Shown here: positions 6,549 to 13,551 of the stretch, piece by piece
Numbering within the stretch: the first letter of the stretch is position 1
Layout of the letters: every line of letters starts with the position of its first letter
From: Clostridiaceae bacterium
GTDB lineage: Bacteria; Bacillota; Clostridia; Oscillospirales; Acutalibacteraceae
Length of the DNA stretch: 22,278 nucleotides
NCBI GenBank assembly: GCA_016292575.1
Contig: JAEDIH010000015.1
Location: 1-22,278 of the forward strand
Direction of reading: 5' to 3'
Translations under genes and position numbers: made by a program
The notes under the pieces: generated by a model
Databases searched by the model: none
Told to the model about the DNA's origin: nothing
The model's input: only the letters and a program-made list of their open reading frames with translations

Positions 6549-7937
6549 TCAGTTGTTGTTTGAAAAAATGTTTCTGCCCTTAAAGATAGGAAGAACATCG
6601 CTTTCGTCGTCATCGGGGTCATCAAAGATTGAACCGGACTTTTTCTTCGGCGTTTCAATCACGTCAAACGAGTGAACATCTGAGTTTGACTGAGCTGACG
6701 GCGAGGAGAAGGAGCTGACATCGGTAATCGGCTGCGAAACCTGCTCCTGCGGCTTTGAACCGTTCTTGGCGTTTTCAAGTGCGTCAAAAAAGCTCTTGCC
6801 GAATTCGGTAGCCTTGAAGTCTGTCGATGAGTCGGTATCCATCGAAGTGAAAATTGAAGTTCCCTGATTCTTCGGCTTGGTGGACTGACTGATGAAACCG
6901 CTCCGTCCTGCTGACGGCTGTGAAGCCGGGGCTGCGGCGGAGTTAACGGACTTCACCATCTTGTCCGCGTCGTTTTCCTCAAGAGAGCCGAAGCCGGTGG
7001 CGATAACGGTTATAAGCATTTCGTCGCCCATCTCTTCGTCAAAGACTGAACCGAAGATGATGTTTGCGTCCGGATGAGTTGCCTGCGTGATAAGATCGCC
7101 GGCCTGCTCAATCATGTCAAGAGACATATCGGAAGAGCAGGTGACGTTGATGATAACGCCGCTTGCACCGTCAATGGCTGTTTCAAGCAGCGGACTTGTG
7201 ATTGCTTCCTTGGTGGCTTCAACAGCGCAGTTTGCGCCTCTGCCGCGACCGATGCCCATGTGAGCGCGACCTGCGTCCTTCATAACGCTCTTGATATCCG
7301 CAAAGTCAAGGTTGATATAGCCGGGAACCTTAATGGTGTCGGAAATGCTCTTAACGCCCTGCCAAAGAACCTCGTTCGCTTTGCCGAAAGCGTCCTTCAT
7401 GCTCAGCGATTTATCGCCGAGAAGCTTGAGTCTTTCGTTCGGGATAACGATAAGGCTGTCAACGTGCTTCTGAAGCTCGCGGATACCGTCCTCAGCCTGC
7501 TGCATACGTCTTCTGCCCTCAAATTTGAACGGCTTTGTTACAATGCCGACCGTGAGTGCGCCGAGCTCTCTTGCAACCTCGGCAACAACGGGAGCAGCGC
7601 CCGTTCCGGTACCGCCGCCCATGCCTGCGGTGATGAAAACCATATCGGTTGAGCGCAGGGCGTCTGCAATAACATCGCGGCTTTCCTCGGCGGCCTTTTT
7701 GCCGACTGCGGGATCGCCGCCGGCGCCCATGCAGCCGGTAACCTTTTCGCCAATCTGAATTTTATGAGTTGCCTTTGAATCCTCAAGAATCTGCCTGTCG
7801 GTGTTGATGGTAAGAAATTCAACGCCGAAAACGCCTGCGTCAACCATGCTGTTGACGGCGTTTCCTCCGCCTCCGCCGACACCTACAACTTTGATCTGGT
7901 TATAAGCTATGTTTTCATTGTCCATAACGAAGCCCAT
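6549..7937 (-). CDS. ftsZ: Cell division GTPase FtsZ
   Basis: 462 aa. The Rossmann-type GTPase domain begins VVGVGGGGGNAVNSM (about 17-31). The tubulin signature GGGTGTG is at 107-113, followed by the guanine-binding PNERL and KANEV segments. The T7 synergy loop NLDFADIKSVM starts at 209, and the C-terminal domain runs to about 320 (ITVIATGF). A long Ser/Gln/Asp-rich linker follows, then a conserved-type C-terminal peptide DVLPIFKGRNIF, the docking site for FtsA/SepF-class partners. FtsZ polymerises into the division ring at midcell. The start is ATG at 7937 behind AGGAGG; a second ATG (fifth codon) is less well placed. It stands alone here, not next to ftsA/ftsQ or mur genes, with its own promoter and terminator. 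Confidence 0.98.
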   Translation of the reverse strand: MGFVMDNENIAYNQIKVVGVGGGGGNAVNSMVDAGVFGVEFLTINTDRQILEDSKATHKIQIGEKVTGCMGAGGDPAVGKKAAEESRDVIADALRSTDMVFITAGMGGGTGTGAAPVVAEVARELGALTVGIVTKPFKFEGRRRMQQAEDGIRELQKHVDSLIVIPNERLKLLGDKSLSMKDAFGKANEVLWQGVKSISDTIKVPGYINLDFADIKSVMKDAGRAHMGIGRGRGANCAVEATKEAITSPLLETAIDGASGVIINVTCSSDMSLDMIEQAGDLITQATHPDANIIFGSVFDEEMGDEMLITVIATGFGSLEENDADKMVKSVNSAAAPASQPSAGRSGFISQSTKPKNQGTSIFTSMDTDSSTDFKATEFGKSFFDALENAKNGSKPQEQVSQPITDVSSFSSPSAQSNSDVHSFDVIETPKKKSGSIFDDPDDDESDVLPIFKGRNIFSNNN

Positions 7938-8028
7938 TATACTTCCTCCTGTCTTATATTTACGGTAAAAGAAAAATCACTTAATTGATACAAAATGGCA
8001 TAATACCGCCTTAACGGTAATTCAAGTT

Positions 8029-8057
8029 ATTATAACACGCTTTTTCAAAAAAGACAA
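8029..8057 (-). promoter_or_regulatory. Promoter of ftsZ
   Basis: The minus strand has TTGTCT (8057-8052), a 17-bp spacer and TATAAT (8034-8029) with an extended TG. The leader of about 85 nt can form a small TACCG/CGGTA hairpin. The 331-bp gap 7938-8268 otherwise holds only the divergent phosphoesterase promoter. Confidence 0.75.
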
Positions 8058-8173
8058 CAACCAAATTGCACATCTTTTACATATTTTTTTTCTGTTTTTA
8101 TGACAGTTGACTAATTTTGCGCTGAATTTTAAGCCTGACTTAAGAAAAGTTTATTTTTCTTTCCCTATAACGC

Positions 8174-8202
8174 TTGAAAAAAGAGGAAAAAACCTATATA
8201 AT
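8174..8202 (+). promoter_or_regulatory. Promoter of the metallophosphoesterase gene
   Basis: TTGAAA (8174-8179), a 17-bp spacer and consensus TATAAT (8197-8202). The leader is about 60 nt, with AAAGGAG just before the start. Confidence 0.8.
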
Positions 8203-8268
8203 TGTTCCGCATTATAACGACGGCTTTCCGTCCTTTTGCAAAAATACTATATAAAGGAGTAAATTACC

Positions 8269-9480
8269 ATGCCGGAATTTCTGATGAAAATTATCAGCTT
8301 TGTACTCGGTATCATCACCTCAATCTCAATGAGTATGTCCTCATTGACCGCACTCATCAACAAAAGCAACTTTGAAGTTGCGTCCTCTTTCGATCAGGTT
8401 GTATATGAAGACCAGCTTGTACCCGAAAAGGACTCCGACGGCAACTGGACGTTTTATACCGACAGAGACCTCAAAATCCTTCAGCTTACCGATGTTCATA
8501 TCGGCGGTGGCATAATGTCGGTTAAAAAGGACAAGATGGCTCTCAACGCGGTTGCAGCAATGCTTACTGCCGAAAAGCCCGACCTTGTTGTTATCACCGG
8601 CGACCTTGTTTATCCCGTACCTTTCCAGGCCGGAACATTCAACAACGGCATTTCGACGGATATGGTCATCACGCTGCTTGAAAAGCTCGGCGTTTATTAC
8701 ACCATTTGCTTCGGCAACCACGATTCCGAGCTTTACAGTGACTACACCCGTGAGCAGCTCGCCGATAAGTATGCAAATCCCGACCTCAAATACAGCCTTT
8801 TCCAAAAAGGACCGGAGGACGTTGACGGTTACGGCAACCAGGTTATCAAGGTAAAGAACTCAAAGGGTATCGTTACAAACGCCTTCTTTACTCTTGACTC
8901 GCACTCATATGTAGACGGCGACTTTTTGGGCGTTCAGTGGAAGTATGACAATATCCACGAAAACCAGATTGAATGGTACAAGGAATGTGTTCTTGCCATT
9001 GATGCCGCAAACAAGGCTATCGACCCGGATTGCCCGATGTTCACGTCGCTTTGCTTCTTCCACATTCCGCTTGAGGAGTTCGGCATCGCATGGCAGGAGT
9101 ACAAGGCAAACGGCTATAAGGACACCGAAAACGTAAAGCACTTTGCGGGCGGATATTATGAAAAGGACGAAAAGTCCTACTGCGGGGTTTATTCGGATAA
9201 CTTCTTTGAAACCGCTCTTGAGCTTGGCTCAACAAAGGGCATTTTCTGCGGTCATGACCACGAAAACAACGCAAGTGTCGAGTATAAGGGTATAAGACTT
9301 ACATACGGTATGAGCATTGACTACCTTGCTTATACAGGAATCTCTAAAAAGGGCGCGCAGCGCGGCTGCACCGTTATCTCCCTTTCGGCGGACGGCGAGC
9401 TTTCCGTTTCGCTTGAAAACTACTATCAGGACAAGTATGTTTCAAAGTATGAAAAGGAAAAGGTCAGTACGGATCGCTGA
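8269..9480 (+). CDS. Calcineurin-like metallophosphoesterase, exported or membrane-tethered
   Basis: 403 aa. A hydrophobic N-terminal segment (about 5-31) looks like an uncleaved signal or membrane anchor without a lipobox. The Metallophos domain starts near residue 69. All metal-ligand blocks are present: TDVHIG (D75, H77), TGDLV (D112), GNHD (149-152), FHIPLEE (H265) and GHDHEN (328-333). The family uses a two-metal centre to hydrolyse phosphomono- or diesters. The arrangement resembles the YkuE/Icc-like secreted branch, but the substrate cannot be read from sequence. It is a single-gene unit diverging from ftsZ; the shared intergenic region does not by itself imply a functional link. Confidence 0.9.
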   Translation: MPEFLMKIISFVLGIITSISMSMSSLTALINKSNFEVASSFDQVVYEDQLVPEKDSDGNWTFYTDRDLKILQLTDVHIGGGIMSVKKDKMALNAVAAMLTAEKPDLVVITGDLVYPVPFQAGTFNNGISTDMVITLLEKLGVYYTICFGNHDSELYSDYTREQLADKYANPDLKYSLFQKGPEDVDGYGNQVIKVKNSKGIVTNAFFTLDSHSYVDGDFLGVQWKYDNIHENQIEWYKECVLAIDAANKAIDPDCPMFTSLCFFHIPLEEFGIAWQEYKANGYKDTENVKHFAGGYYEKDEKSYCGVYSDNFFETALELGSTKGIFCGHDHENNASVEYKGIRLTYGMSIDYLAYTGISKKGAQRGCTVISLSADGELSVSLENYYQDKYVSKYEKEKVSTDR

Positions 9481-9530
9481 GTCTTTTCAACCCTGCGGCA
9501 ATTAATCGCCGTCTGATTAATGAACGACTG

Positions 9531-9567
9531 ACCGCACGTTTGCCGTGAAAAGCAGACGTGCGGTTTT
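9531..9567 (+). terminator. Intrinsic terminator after the phosphoesterase gene
   Basis: Perfect ACCGCACGT/ACGTGCGGT stem (9531-9539 with 9556-9564) followed by a short T run. The loop contains an in-frame GTG (9545) upstream of the LUD gene, which is therefore an unlikely start. Confidence 0.75.
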
Positions 9568-9618
9568 GCTCTGCGGTCTGCTTTGTTCAGCTTTGCCGGG
9601 CAATGATTCGGTTTGTTC

Positions 9619-9647
9619 TTGCATTTTTCTGTTCATTGCTGTAGAAT
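9619..9647 (+). promoter_or_regulatory. Promoter of the LUD-domain gene
   Basis: TTGCAT (9619-9624), a 17-bp spacer and TAGAAT (9642-9647). This would put the transcript start only about 14 nt before the ATG at 9668, consistent with choosing that start. Confidence 0.6.
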
Positions 9648-9667
9648 ACTTTCGGGAGCTGATAAAA

Positions 9668-10261
9668 ATGACTGACTTTTCATTGATTGAAAAAAATCTT
9701 CTTGCCCGCGGATATACTGTCAGAATCTTTGAAACAAAGGAGCAGGCGGGCGCCTATCTCATTTCAGAAATTAAAAATACCACAGTCGGTATCGGCGGCT
9801 CGCAGACGATTGACAGTCTTGATATTTTTGACGCGCTTTCAAAAGATAACACCGTTTATTGGCACTGGAAACAGGACGCCGGAGCGCGAAAAAAAGCCGC
9901 TTTTGCAAAGGTCTATCTGACTTCGGTCAACGGCGCCTCGGAAACCGGCGAGCTTGTCAATATTGACGGAGCCGGAAACCGTGTTGCCGCGTCCGTTTTC
10001 GGTCATGAAAAGGTTTACTTTGTTTTCGGCAGGAACAAGATTGAGCCGACTCTTGAAAAAGCGGCAGACCGCGCAAGAAACATCGCTGCGCCGAAAAACG
10101 CCGCAAGACTTTGCAAAAACACGCCCTGCGCAAGGAGTGAAAGCGGCTGCTTCGACTGCAAAAGCACCGAGCGTATCTGCCGTGCGCTGTGCGTCTATTT
10201 CGGTCCGACAATGGGCATGAAAGCCGAAGTGGTGATTATTGACGAAGACCTCGGAATGTAA
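9668..10261 (+). CDS. LUD-domain (LutC/DUF162-type) protein
   Basis: 197 aa from ATG 9668, preceded by GGGAG. The protein is one LUD domain: an N-terminal helical part (FSLIEKNLLARGYTVRIF), the glycine-rich VGIGGSQTIDSL (about 39-51), and an SVNGASETGELVNIDGAGNR strand-turn around residue 84-103. The C-terminus has a Cys-rich CKNTPC...GCFDCKSTERIC segment. The last motif is the conserved tail of the stand-alone DUF162 subgroup. LutC belongs to the L-lactate oxidation complex LutABC, but no lutA/lutB neighbours are seen, so lactate use should not be assumed. An upstream in-frame start inside the preceding terminator is rejected. No convincing terminator follows. Confidence 0.85.
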   Translation: MTDFSLIEKNLLARGYTVRIFETKEQAGAYLISEIKNTTVGIGGSQTIDSLDIFDALSKDNTVYWHWKQDAGARKKAAFAKVYLTSVNGASETGELVNIDGAGNRVAASVFGHEKVYFVFGRNKIEPTLEKAADRARNIAAPKNAARLCKNTPCARSESGCFDCKSTERICRALCVYFGPTMGMKAEVVIIDEDLGM

Positions 10262-10371
10262 GGGGAGTTTTCGTTTACAGCTTTATGAAAATGAACTTTC
10301 GTCATTTGTAACAATAATTCATGCGGCTTTTGTGCAGTTTTTCATTTAAATGCTGTTTTTAAAAATAACCG

Positions 10372-10400
10372 TTGACAAAGATTGAAAACAGCGTTATAAT
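10372..10400 (+). promoter_or_regulatory. Consensus promoter of the lysine transport operon
   Basis: TTGACA (10372-10377), a 17-bp spacer and TATAAT (10395-10400): a full consensus sigma-A promoter. A strong promoter ahead of a riboswitch is the usual arrangement. The start is near 10407, just before the aptamer. The stretch 10262-10371 shows nothing assignable. Confidence 0.9.
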
Positions 10401-10414
10401 TGGCTCAAATTTAA

Positions 10415-10563
10415 GACAGCACCTGATAGAGGATGCGGATGAAATGAGTAACCTGTGATAAACGCCGGCAAGCGGTCAGCGGTGAAAGGTGATTCCGCCG
10501 AAGTTGCCGTCCGGTTGCCGCCGGGTGGTTGCTGGGACTGCGTTTAACAGGCGCAGCACTGTC
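10415..10563 (+). promoter_or_regulatory. Lysine riboswitch (L box) aptamer
   Basis: The aptamer is enclosed by a P1 helix GACAG (10415-10419) / CTGTC (10559-10563). It has the family's invariant blocks in order: GATAGAGGATGCGGATGAAA, then ATGAGTA, GTGAAAGGTGATTCCGCCGA and CTGGGACTGCG. Lysine binding in this class normally favours a downstream terminator and turns the operon off. Here a terminator hairpin lies between aptamer and first gene. ACAGGC (10547-10552) could pair with GCCTGT (10630-10635), the 5' arm of that terminator, as an alternative fold; this pairing is only a suggestion. The riboswitch identifies the downstream importer as a probable lysine transporter. Confidence 0.93.
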
Positions 10564-10629
10564 ATATAGTTTTATATGGAGCGCTATCATTGGAATATAT
10601 CTTCGCTATTCTCAAATAACGAACATAAG

Positions 10630-10672
10630 GCCTGTGATACCTCATGTAAAAGGTGCGCAGGCTTAAATTTTT
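10630..10672 (+). terminator. Riboswitch expression platform terminator
   Basis: GCCTGTG (10630-10636) pairs with CGCAGGC (10656-10662, one wobble), extended by ACCT/AGGT, and is followed by TTAAATTTTT. A second short hairpin CGGGC-AAA-GCCCG (10678-10690), followed by AATTTTAT, lies just before the ribosome binding site. The position between aptamer and start codon fits transcriptional attenuation. Confidence 0.75.
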
Positions 10673-10714
10673 GCTCACGGGCAAAGCCCGAATTTTATAT
10701 TAGGAGTGTTAATC

Positions 10715-11638
10715 ATGAGCAATGTAAGAAGAATTTTGGCAGTAGTTATGGCGGTTGTTCTTTGCGCTCTTTGCTTCACGGCTTGCGGCGGAAATGATGA
10801 CGCAGCAACATCAGACGCCGGCAGTTCGGCACCGGCAGCGTCCGGAATTGCGGCAGCTCAAAGCATTGCAGATCTCAAGGGCATGAAGATCTCCGCTCAG
10901 ACCGGAACCTTCCACGCCGACGCACGCGCACAGATTGAAAACGTTCAGGGCGATACATATCCTGAGTTTTCAGACCTGCTCACCGCTGTCAAGTCCGGAG
11001 CAATCGACGGCTACATTGCCGAAGAGCCGACCGCAATTTCAGCCTGCAAGACCGACAGCACCCTTGGATATGTAGCCCTGAAGAATAATGACACCGGCTT
11101 CACCGTAACCGAGGACGACGTTGCCATTGCAATCGGCCTCAAGAAGGGCTCCGATCTTCTTGCAAAGATGAACGAAGTCATTGCCGGTATCACCAACGAG
11201 CAGAAGGCAACTCTTATGGAGCAGATAGTCAGCATCAAGGCCGGCGAAAAGGTTGAAAAGTTTGTCCTTGAAAGCGAGACACCTGAGAACCCGACCGGAA
11301 CGCTCAAGGTTGCAATGGAATGTGCTTATGAGCCGTACAACTGGACCGAAACCTCTTCCGACGCCGCAACTCTCGGCGCAGTACCCATCAGCGGCGAGGG
11401 CAAGGAAGGTCAGTATGCAAACGGCTATGACGTTCAGATTGCACAGTATGTTGCAAACAAGCTCGGTATGAAGCTTGAGGTTTATTCCTATGAATGGGAT
11501 TCACTCATTCCGGCTCTTAACTCCGGCGCTGTTGACGCAATCGTTGCAGGTATGAGCCCGACAGCGGAACGCAGAGAAAAAATTGACTTCACCGATGCGT
11601 ACTATGAATCAAACCTTGTTGTTATCTACAAGAAGTAA
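10715..11638 (+). CDS. Circularly permuted amino acid ABC transporter substrate-binding lipoprotein (probable lysine binder)
   Basis: 307 aa from ATG 10715, behind TAGGAG. A lipoprotein signal peptide ends in the lipobox FTAC (Cys24). A low-complexity linker leads to SIADLKGMKISAQTGTFH (about 50-67), KSGAIDGYIAEEPTA and VAIAIGLKKGSDLLAKMNE. This is lobe 2 and the return segment of an SBP_bac_3 protein, normally the C-terminal half. After about residue 178 a linker containing TPENPTG leads into GTLKVAMECAYEPYNW, NGYDVQIAQYVANKLG, WDSLIPALNSGAVDAIVAGM, SPTAERREKIDFTDAYY and VVIYKK, normally the N-terminal half; the protein ends there. Halves and motifs are complete but in swapped order, as in a circular permutant. 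There is no frameshift or stop. It is the first gene of a lysine-riboswitch-controlled importer operon. Confidence 0.88.
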   Translation: MSNVRRILAVVMAVVLCALCFTACGGNDDAATSDAGSSAPAASGIAAAQSIADLKGMKISAQTGTFHADARAQIENVQGDTYPEFSDLLTAVKSGAIDGYIAEEPTAISACKTDSTLGYVALKNNDTGFTVTEDDVAIAIGLKKGSDLLAKMNEVIAGITNEQKATLMEQIVSIKAGEKVEKFVLESETPENPTGTLKVAMECAYEPYNWTETSSDAATLGAVPISGEGKEGQYANGYDVQIAQYVANKLGMKLEVYSYEWDSLIPALNSGAVDAIVAGMSPTAERREKIDFTDAYYESNLVVIYKK

Positions 11639-11657
11639 TTGAGCTGAAAATTTCTCC

Positions 11658-11689
11658 GGCGGCTTTTGGGCAAAAGCACAAAGGCCGCC
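11658..11689 (+). other. Intercistronic hairpin in the importer operon
   Basis: GGCGGCTTTT (11658-11667) pairs with AAAGGCCGCC (11680-11689) over 10 bp with one wobble. There is no T run, so it is not a clear terminator. Hairpins here often protect the abundant binding-protein mRNA 3' end and lower expression of the downstream permease; that role is inference. Confidence 0.5.
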
Positions 11690-11719
11690 TCAAAATTAAT
11701 AAAGTTTGGCGGAATTCAT

Positions 11720-12496
11720 ATGAGTTTTTTACAAGATGTTCTGAATATTGTTATCAAGTATTATCCTCAGCTTCTAAAGGGTGTGGGAAATACAATGCTC
11801 CTTGCGCTCACCGGTACGGTTGCAGGTCTTGTTATCGGTCTTCTGACCGGCGTTATACGCACCGCGCCGATGTCCAAAAACCCGGTGCTTCGCGTGCTTC
11901 ATAAAATTCTTAACGCAATCATTGCGGTTTATGTTGAGGTTTTCCGCGGCACTCCTATGATGGTTCAGTCGATGGTTATCTATTGGGGCTATGCTTTTGC
12001 AACAGGCGGAAAAACGCTTGCGCTTATCCCATCGGGTATTCTCATTGTTTCAATCAATACCGGCGCATATATGGCGGAGATCGTCCGCGGCGGCATTATT
12101 TCTATCGACAAGGGTCAGTTTGAGGGCGCAATGTCAATAGGCATGACCCATTCGCAGACGATGTTCAAGGTTATCATTCCGCAGGTTATGCGAAACATTC
12201 TTCCCTCGGTCAGCAATGAGTTTGTCATAAACATCAAGGATACTTCGGTTCTTAATGTTATCGGCGTTACCGAACTTTACTATTTTGCCGGAATCATCAA
12301 AAGGCAGAGCTTTGAAACATTTCAAACGTATCTTGTTGTCTGCGTGCTCTATTTTATTCTGACATTCACAATCACAAGACTTCTCCGTCTTGCCGAAAAG
12401 AAGCTTGACGGAAAAGAAAACTATACCGTTTTCGGCTCGCAGTCAGACAGTGCTGCTGAGATTCACATTTCAAAGGAGGCAGAGGTTCATGGCTGA
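11720..12496 (+). CDS. Polar amino acid ABC transporter permease (probable lysine)
   Basis: 258 aa from ATG 11720, preceded only by a weak GGCGG. A TTG-initiated extension would begin inside the intercistronic hairpin and is rejected. This is a HisM/GlnP-type permease. It has an N-terminal helix with LLKGVGNTMLLALTGTVAG, the conserved EVFRGTPMMVQ, and NTGAYMAEIVRGGI. The EAA coupling loop EGAMSIGMTHSQTMFKVIIP docks on the ATPase, and about five transmembrane segments are expected. The C-terminal tail is polar. It overlaps the ATPase gene by 8 nt, indicating translational coupling. As the only permease gene, it probably works as a homodimer. Substrate lysine is inferred from the riboswitch. 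Confidence 0.92.
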   Translation: MSFLQDVLNIVIKYYPQLLKGVGNTMLLALTGTVAGLVIGLLTGVIRTAPMSKNPVLRVLHKILNAIIAVYVEVFRGTPMMVQSMVIYWGYAFATGGKTLALIPSGILIVSINTGAYMAEIVRGGIISIDKGQFEGAMSIGMTHSQTMFKVIIPQVMRNILPSVSNEFVINIKDTSVLNVIGVTELYYFAGIIKRQSFETFQTYLVVCVLYFILTFTITRLLRLAEKKLDGKENYTVFGSQSDSAAEIHISKEAEVHG

Positions 12497-13229
12497 TAAA
12501 GTAATCGAGCTTAAAGGGCTTGAAAAAAGCTTCGGTGAAAACAGCGTCTTAAAGGGCATTAACCTCAGCGTTGAAAAGGGCGATGTTTTGAGCATCATAG
12601 GCGCCTCGGGCAGCGGTAAAAGCACAATGCTTCGCTGCATTAATCTCCTTGAAACGCCAACAAAGGGACAGATTCTTTATCACGGTAAGGACATCACAGC
12701 AGGCGATCTGAGTCTTTCAAAATACAGGGCAAAGGTCGGCATGGTTTTTCAGTCTTTCAATCTTTTCAATAACATGACTGCGATTGAAAACTGCATCATC
12801 GGTCAGGTATCCGTCCTCAAGCGCAGCCGCAAGGACGCAAAGGATGTTGCAATGAAGTATCTTGAAAAGGTTGGCATGGCTCCGTATATTGAAGCAAGAC
12901 CCTCGCAGCTTTCCGGCGGACAGAAGCAGCGTGTTGCAATCGCCCGTGCTCTTTCAATGGAGCCGGAGGTGCTTCTTTTTGATGAACCCACGAGCGCGCT
13001 TGACCCGCAGATGGTCGGCGAGGTTCTGGAGGTTATGCGAAAGCTTGCAAAAGAGGGACTGACCATGATTGTCGTTACGCATGAGATGGCTTTTGCAAGG
13101 GACGTTTCGTCGCACGTTGTTTTCATGGCGGACGGAGTAATCTGTGAAGAGGGCAAACCGCAGGACATCTTTGAAAATCCGCAAAATCCGAGGACGCGGG
13201 ACTTTCTTTCGCGGTTCCTCGAAAGATAA
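12489..13229 (+). CDS. Polar amino acid ABC transporter ATP-binding protein (probable lysine)
   Basis: 246 aa from ATG 12489. AAAGGAGG inside the end of the permease gene supplies the ribosome binding site, and the two genes overlap by 8 nt. All ABC ATPase motifs are canonical: Walker A GASGSGKST (38-46), Q-loop VFQSFNLFNNMT, signature LSGGQKQR, Walker B VLLFDEPTSALD and H-loop VVTHEM. The sequence style is the GlnQ/HisP subfamily that powers uptake of polar amino acids. It acts at the cytoplasmic face with the permease encoded upstream and is the last gene of the riboswitch-controlled operon. Confidence 0.95.
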   Translation: MADKVIELKGLEKSFGENSVLKGINLSVEKGDVLSIIGASGSGKSTMLRCINLLETPTKGQILYHGKDITAGDLSLSKYRAKVGMVFQSFNLFNNMTAIENCIIGQVSVLKRSRKDAKDVAMKYLEKVGMAPYIEARPSQLSGGQKQRVAIARALSMEPEVLLFDEPTSALDPQMVGEVLEVMRKLAKEGLTMIVVTHEMAFARDVSSHVVFMADGVICEEGKPQDIFENPQNPRTRDFLSRFLER

Positions 13230-13246
13230 TTCTAATTCAATAATTA

Positions 13247-13303
13247 TTTCCCCTTGGAGCAGACGTTGAAATTATAGAATTTCAAGGCTGAAACAAGGGG
13301 AAA
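13247..13303 (+). other. Structured 3' element after the importer operon
   Basis: Two perfect stems are nested: outer TTTCCCCTTG/CAAGGGGAAA (13247-13256 with 13294-13303) and inner TTGAAATT-ATAG-AATTTCAA (13266-13285). They are separated by a 9/8-nt internal loop. No strong T run follows, so it is a poor intrinsic terminator. It starts 17 nt past the ATPase stop. The remainder of the gap to 13437 is AT-rich, with weak hairpins and no gene I can support. Confidence 0.5.
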
Positions 13304-13437
13304 GCTATATTTTGCAGTGTTGTTGCAACTTTTTTCACGGCTGTTAACAATTCCTTTCAGAAAAAGGAGCAGTTTTTGACACTTTTTTAAAGTTTTGTTA
13401 ACGTTTAACTAAAAACTATGAATGTTTCACTGCTTGT

Positions 13438-13466
13438 TTGACTTTTTATACAAACAGGGCTATAAT
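13438..13466 (+). promoter_or_regulatory. Promoter of the SGNH esterase gene
   Basis: TTGACT (13438-13443), a 17-bp spacer and consensus TATAAT (13461-13466). The leader is about 80 nt. Confidence 0.8.
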
Positions 13467-13484
13467 TGTCATGTAATTAGCTGA

Positions 13485-13521
13485 GGCAGGTGGAGAAGAG
13501 CTGCTTCGGCTGCCGTTTTTT
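13485..13521 (+). terminator. Possible leader attenuator upstream of the SGNH esterase
   Basis: GGCAG (13485-13489) pairs with CTGCC (13510-13514), with an inner GAAG/CTTC pairing, followed by GTTTTTT. It lies between the promoter and the ribosome binding site GGAGG (13539-13543). A terminator here would make expression conditional; no known riboswitch aptamer was recognised in the short leader. Confidence 0.4.
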
Positions 13522-13551
13522 CCGGTATATCATCTCTTGGAGGAATCATTG

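Noticed and set aside
7074..7652. 192-codon frame antisense to ftsZ
   Set aside because: Mirror of ftsZ codon usage with no ribosome binding site or recognisable domain.
8191..8202. ACCTATATA half-match to the 521-532 palindrome in the phosphoesterase promoter
   Set aside because: It coincides with the -10 TATAAT and lacks the second half-site; probably chance.
9545..9667. Upstream GTG start for the LUD gene
   Set aside because: The start is inside a terminator loop and the extension crosses the predicted promoter; the ATG at 9668 gives a complete LUD domain.
10576..10797. Small open frame across the riboswitch leader and signal peptide region
   Set aside because: Overlaps the expression platform and the true lipoprotein start in another frame.
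13376..13404. TTGACA in the gap before the SGNH gene
   Set aside because: Only TAACGT is available at 17 bp, and the promoter at 13438-13466 is far better.
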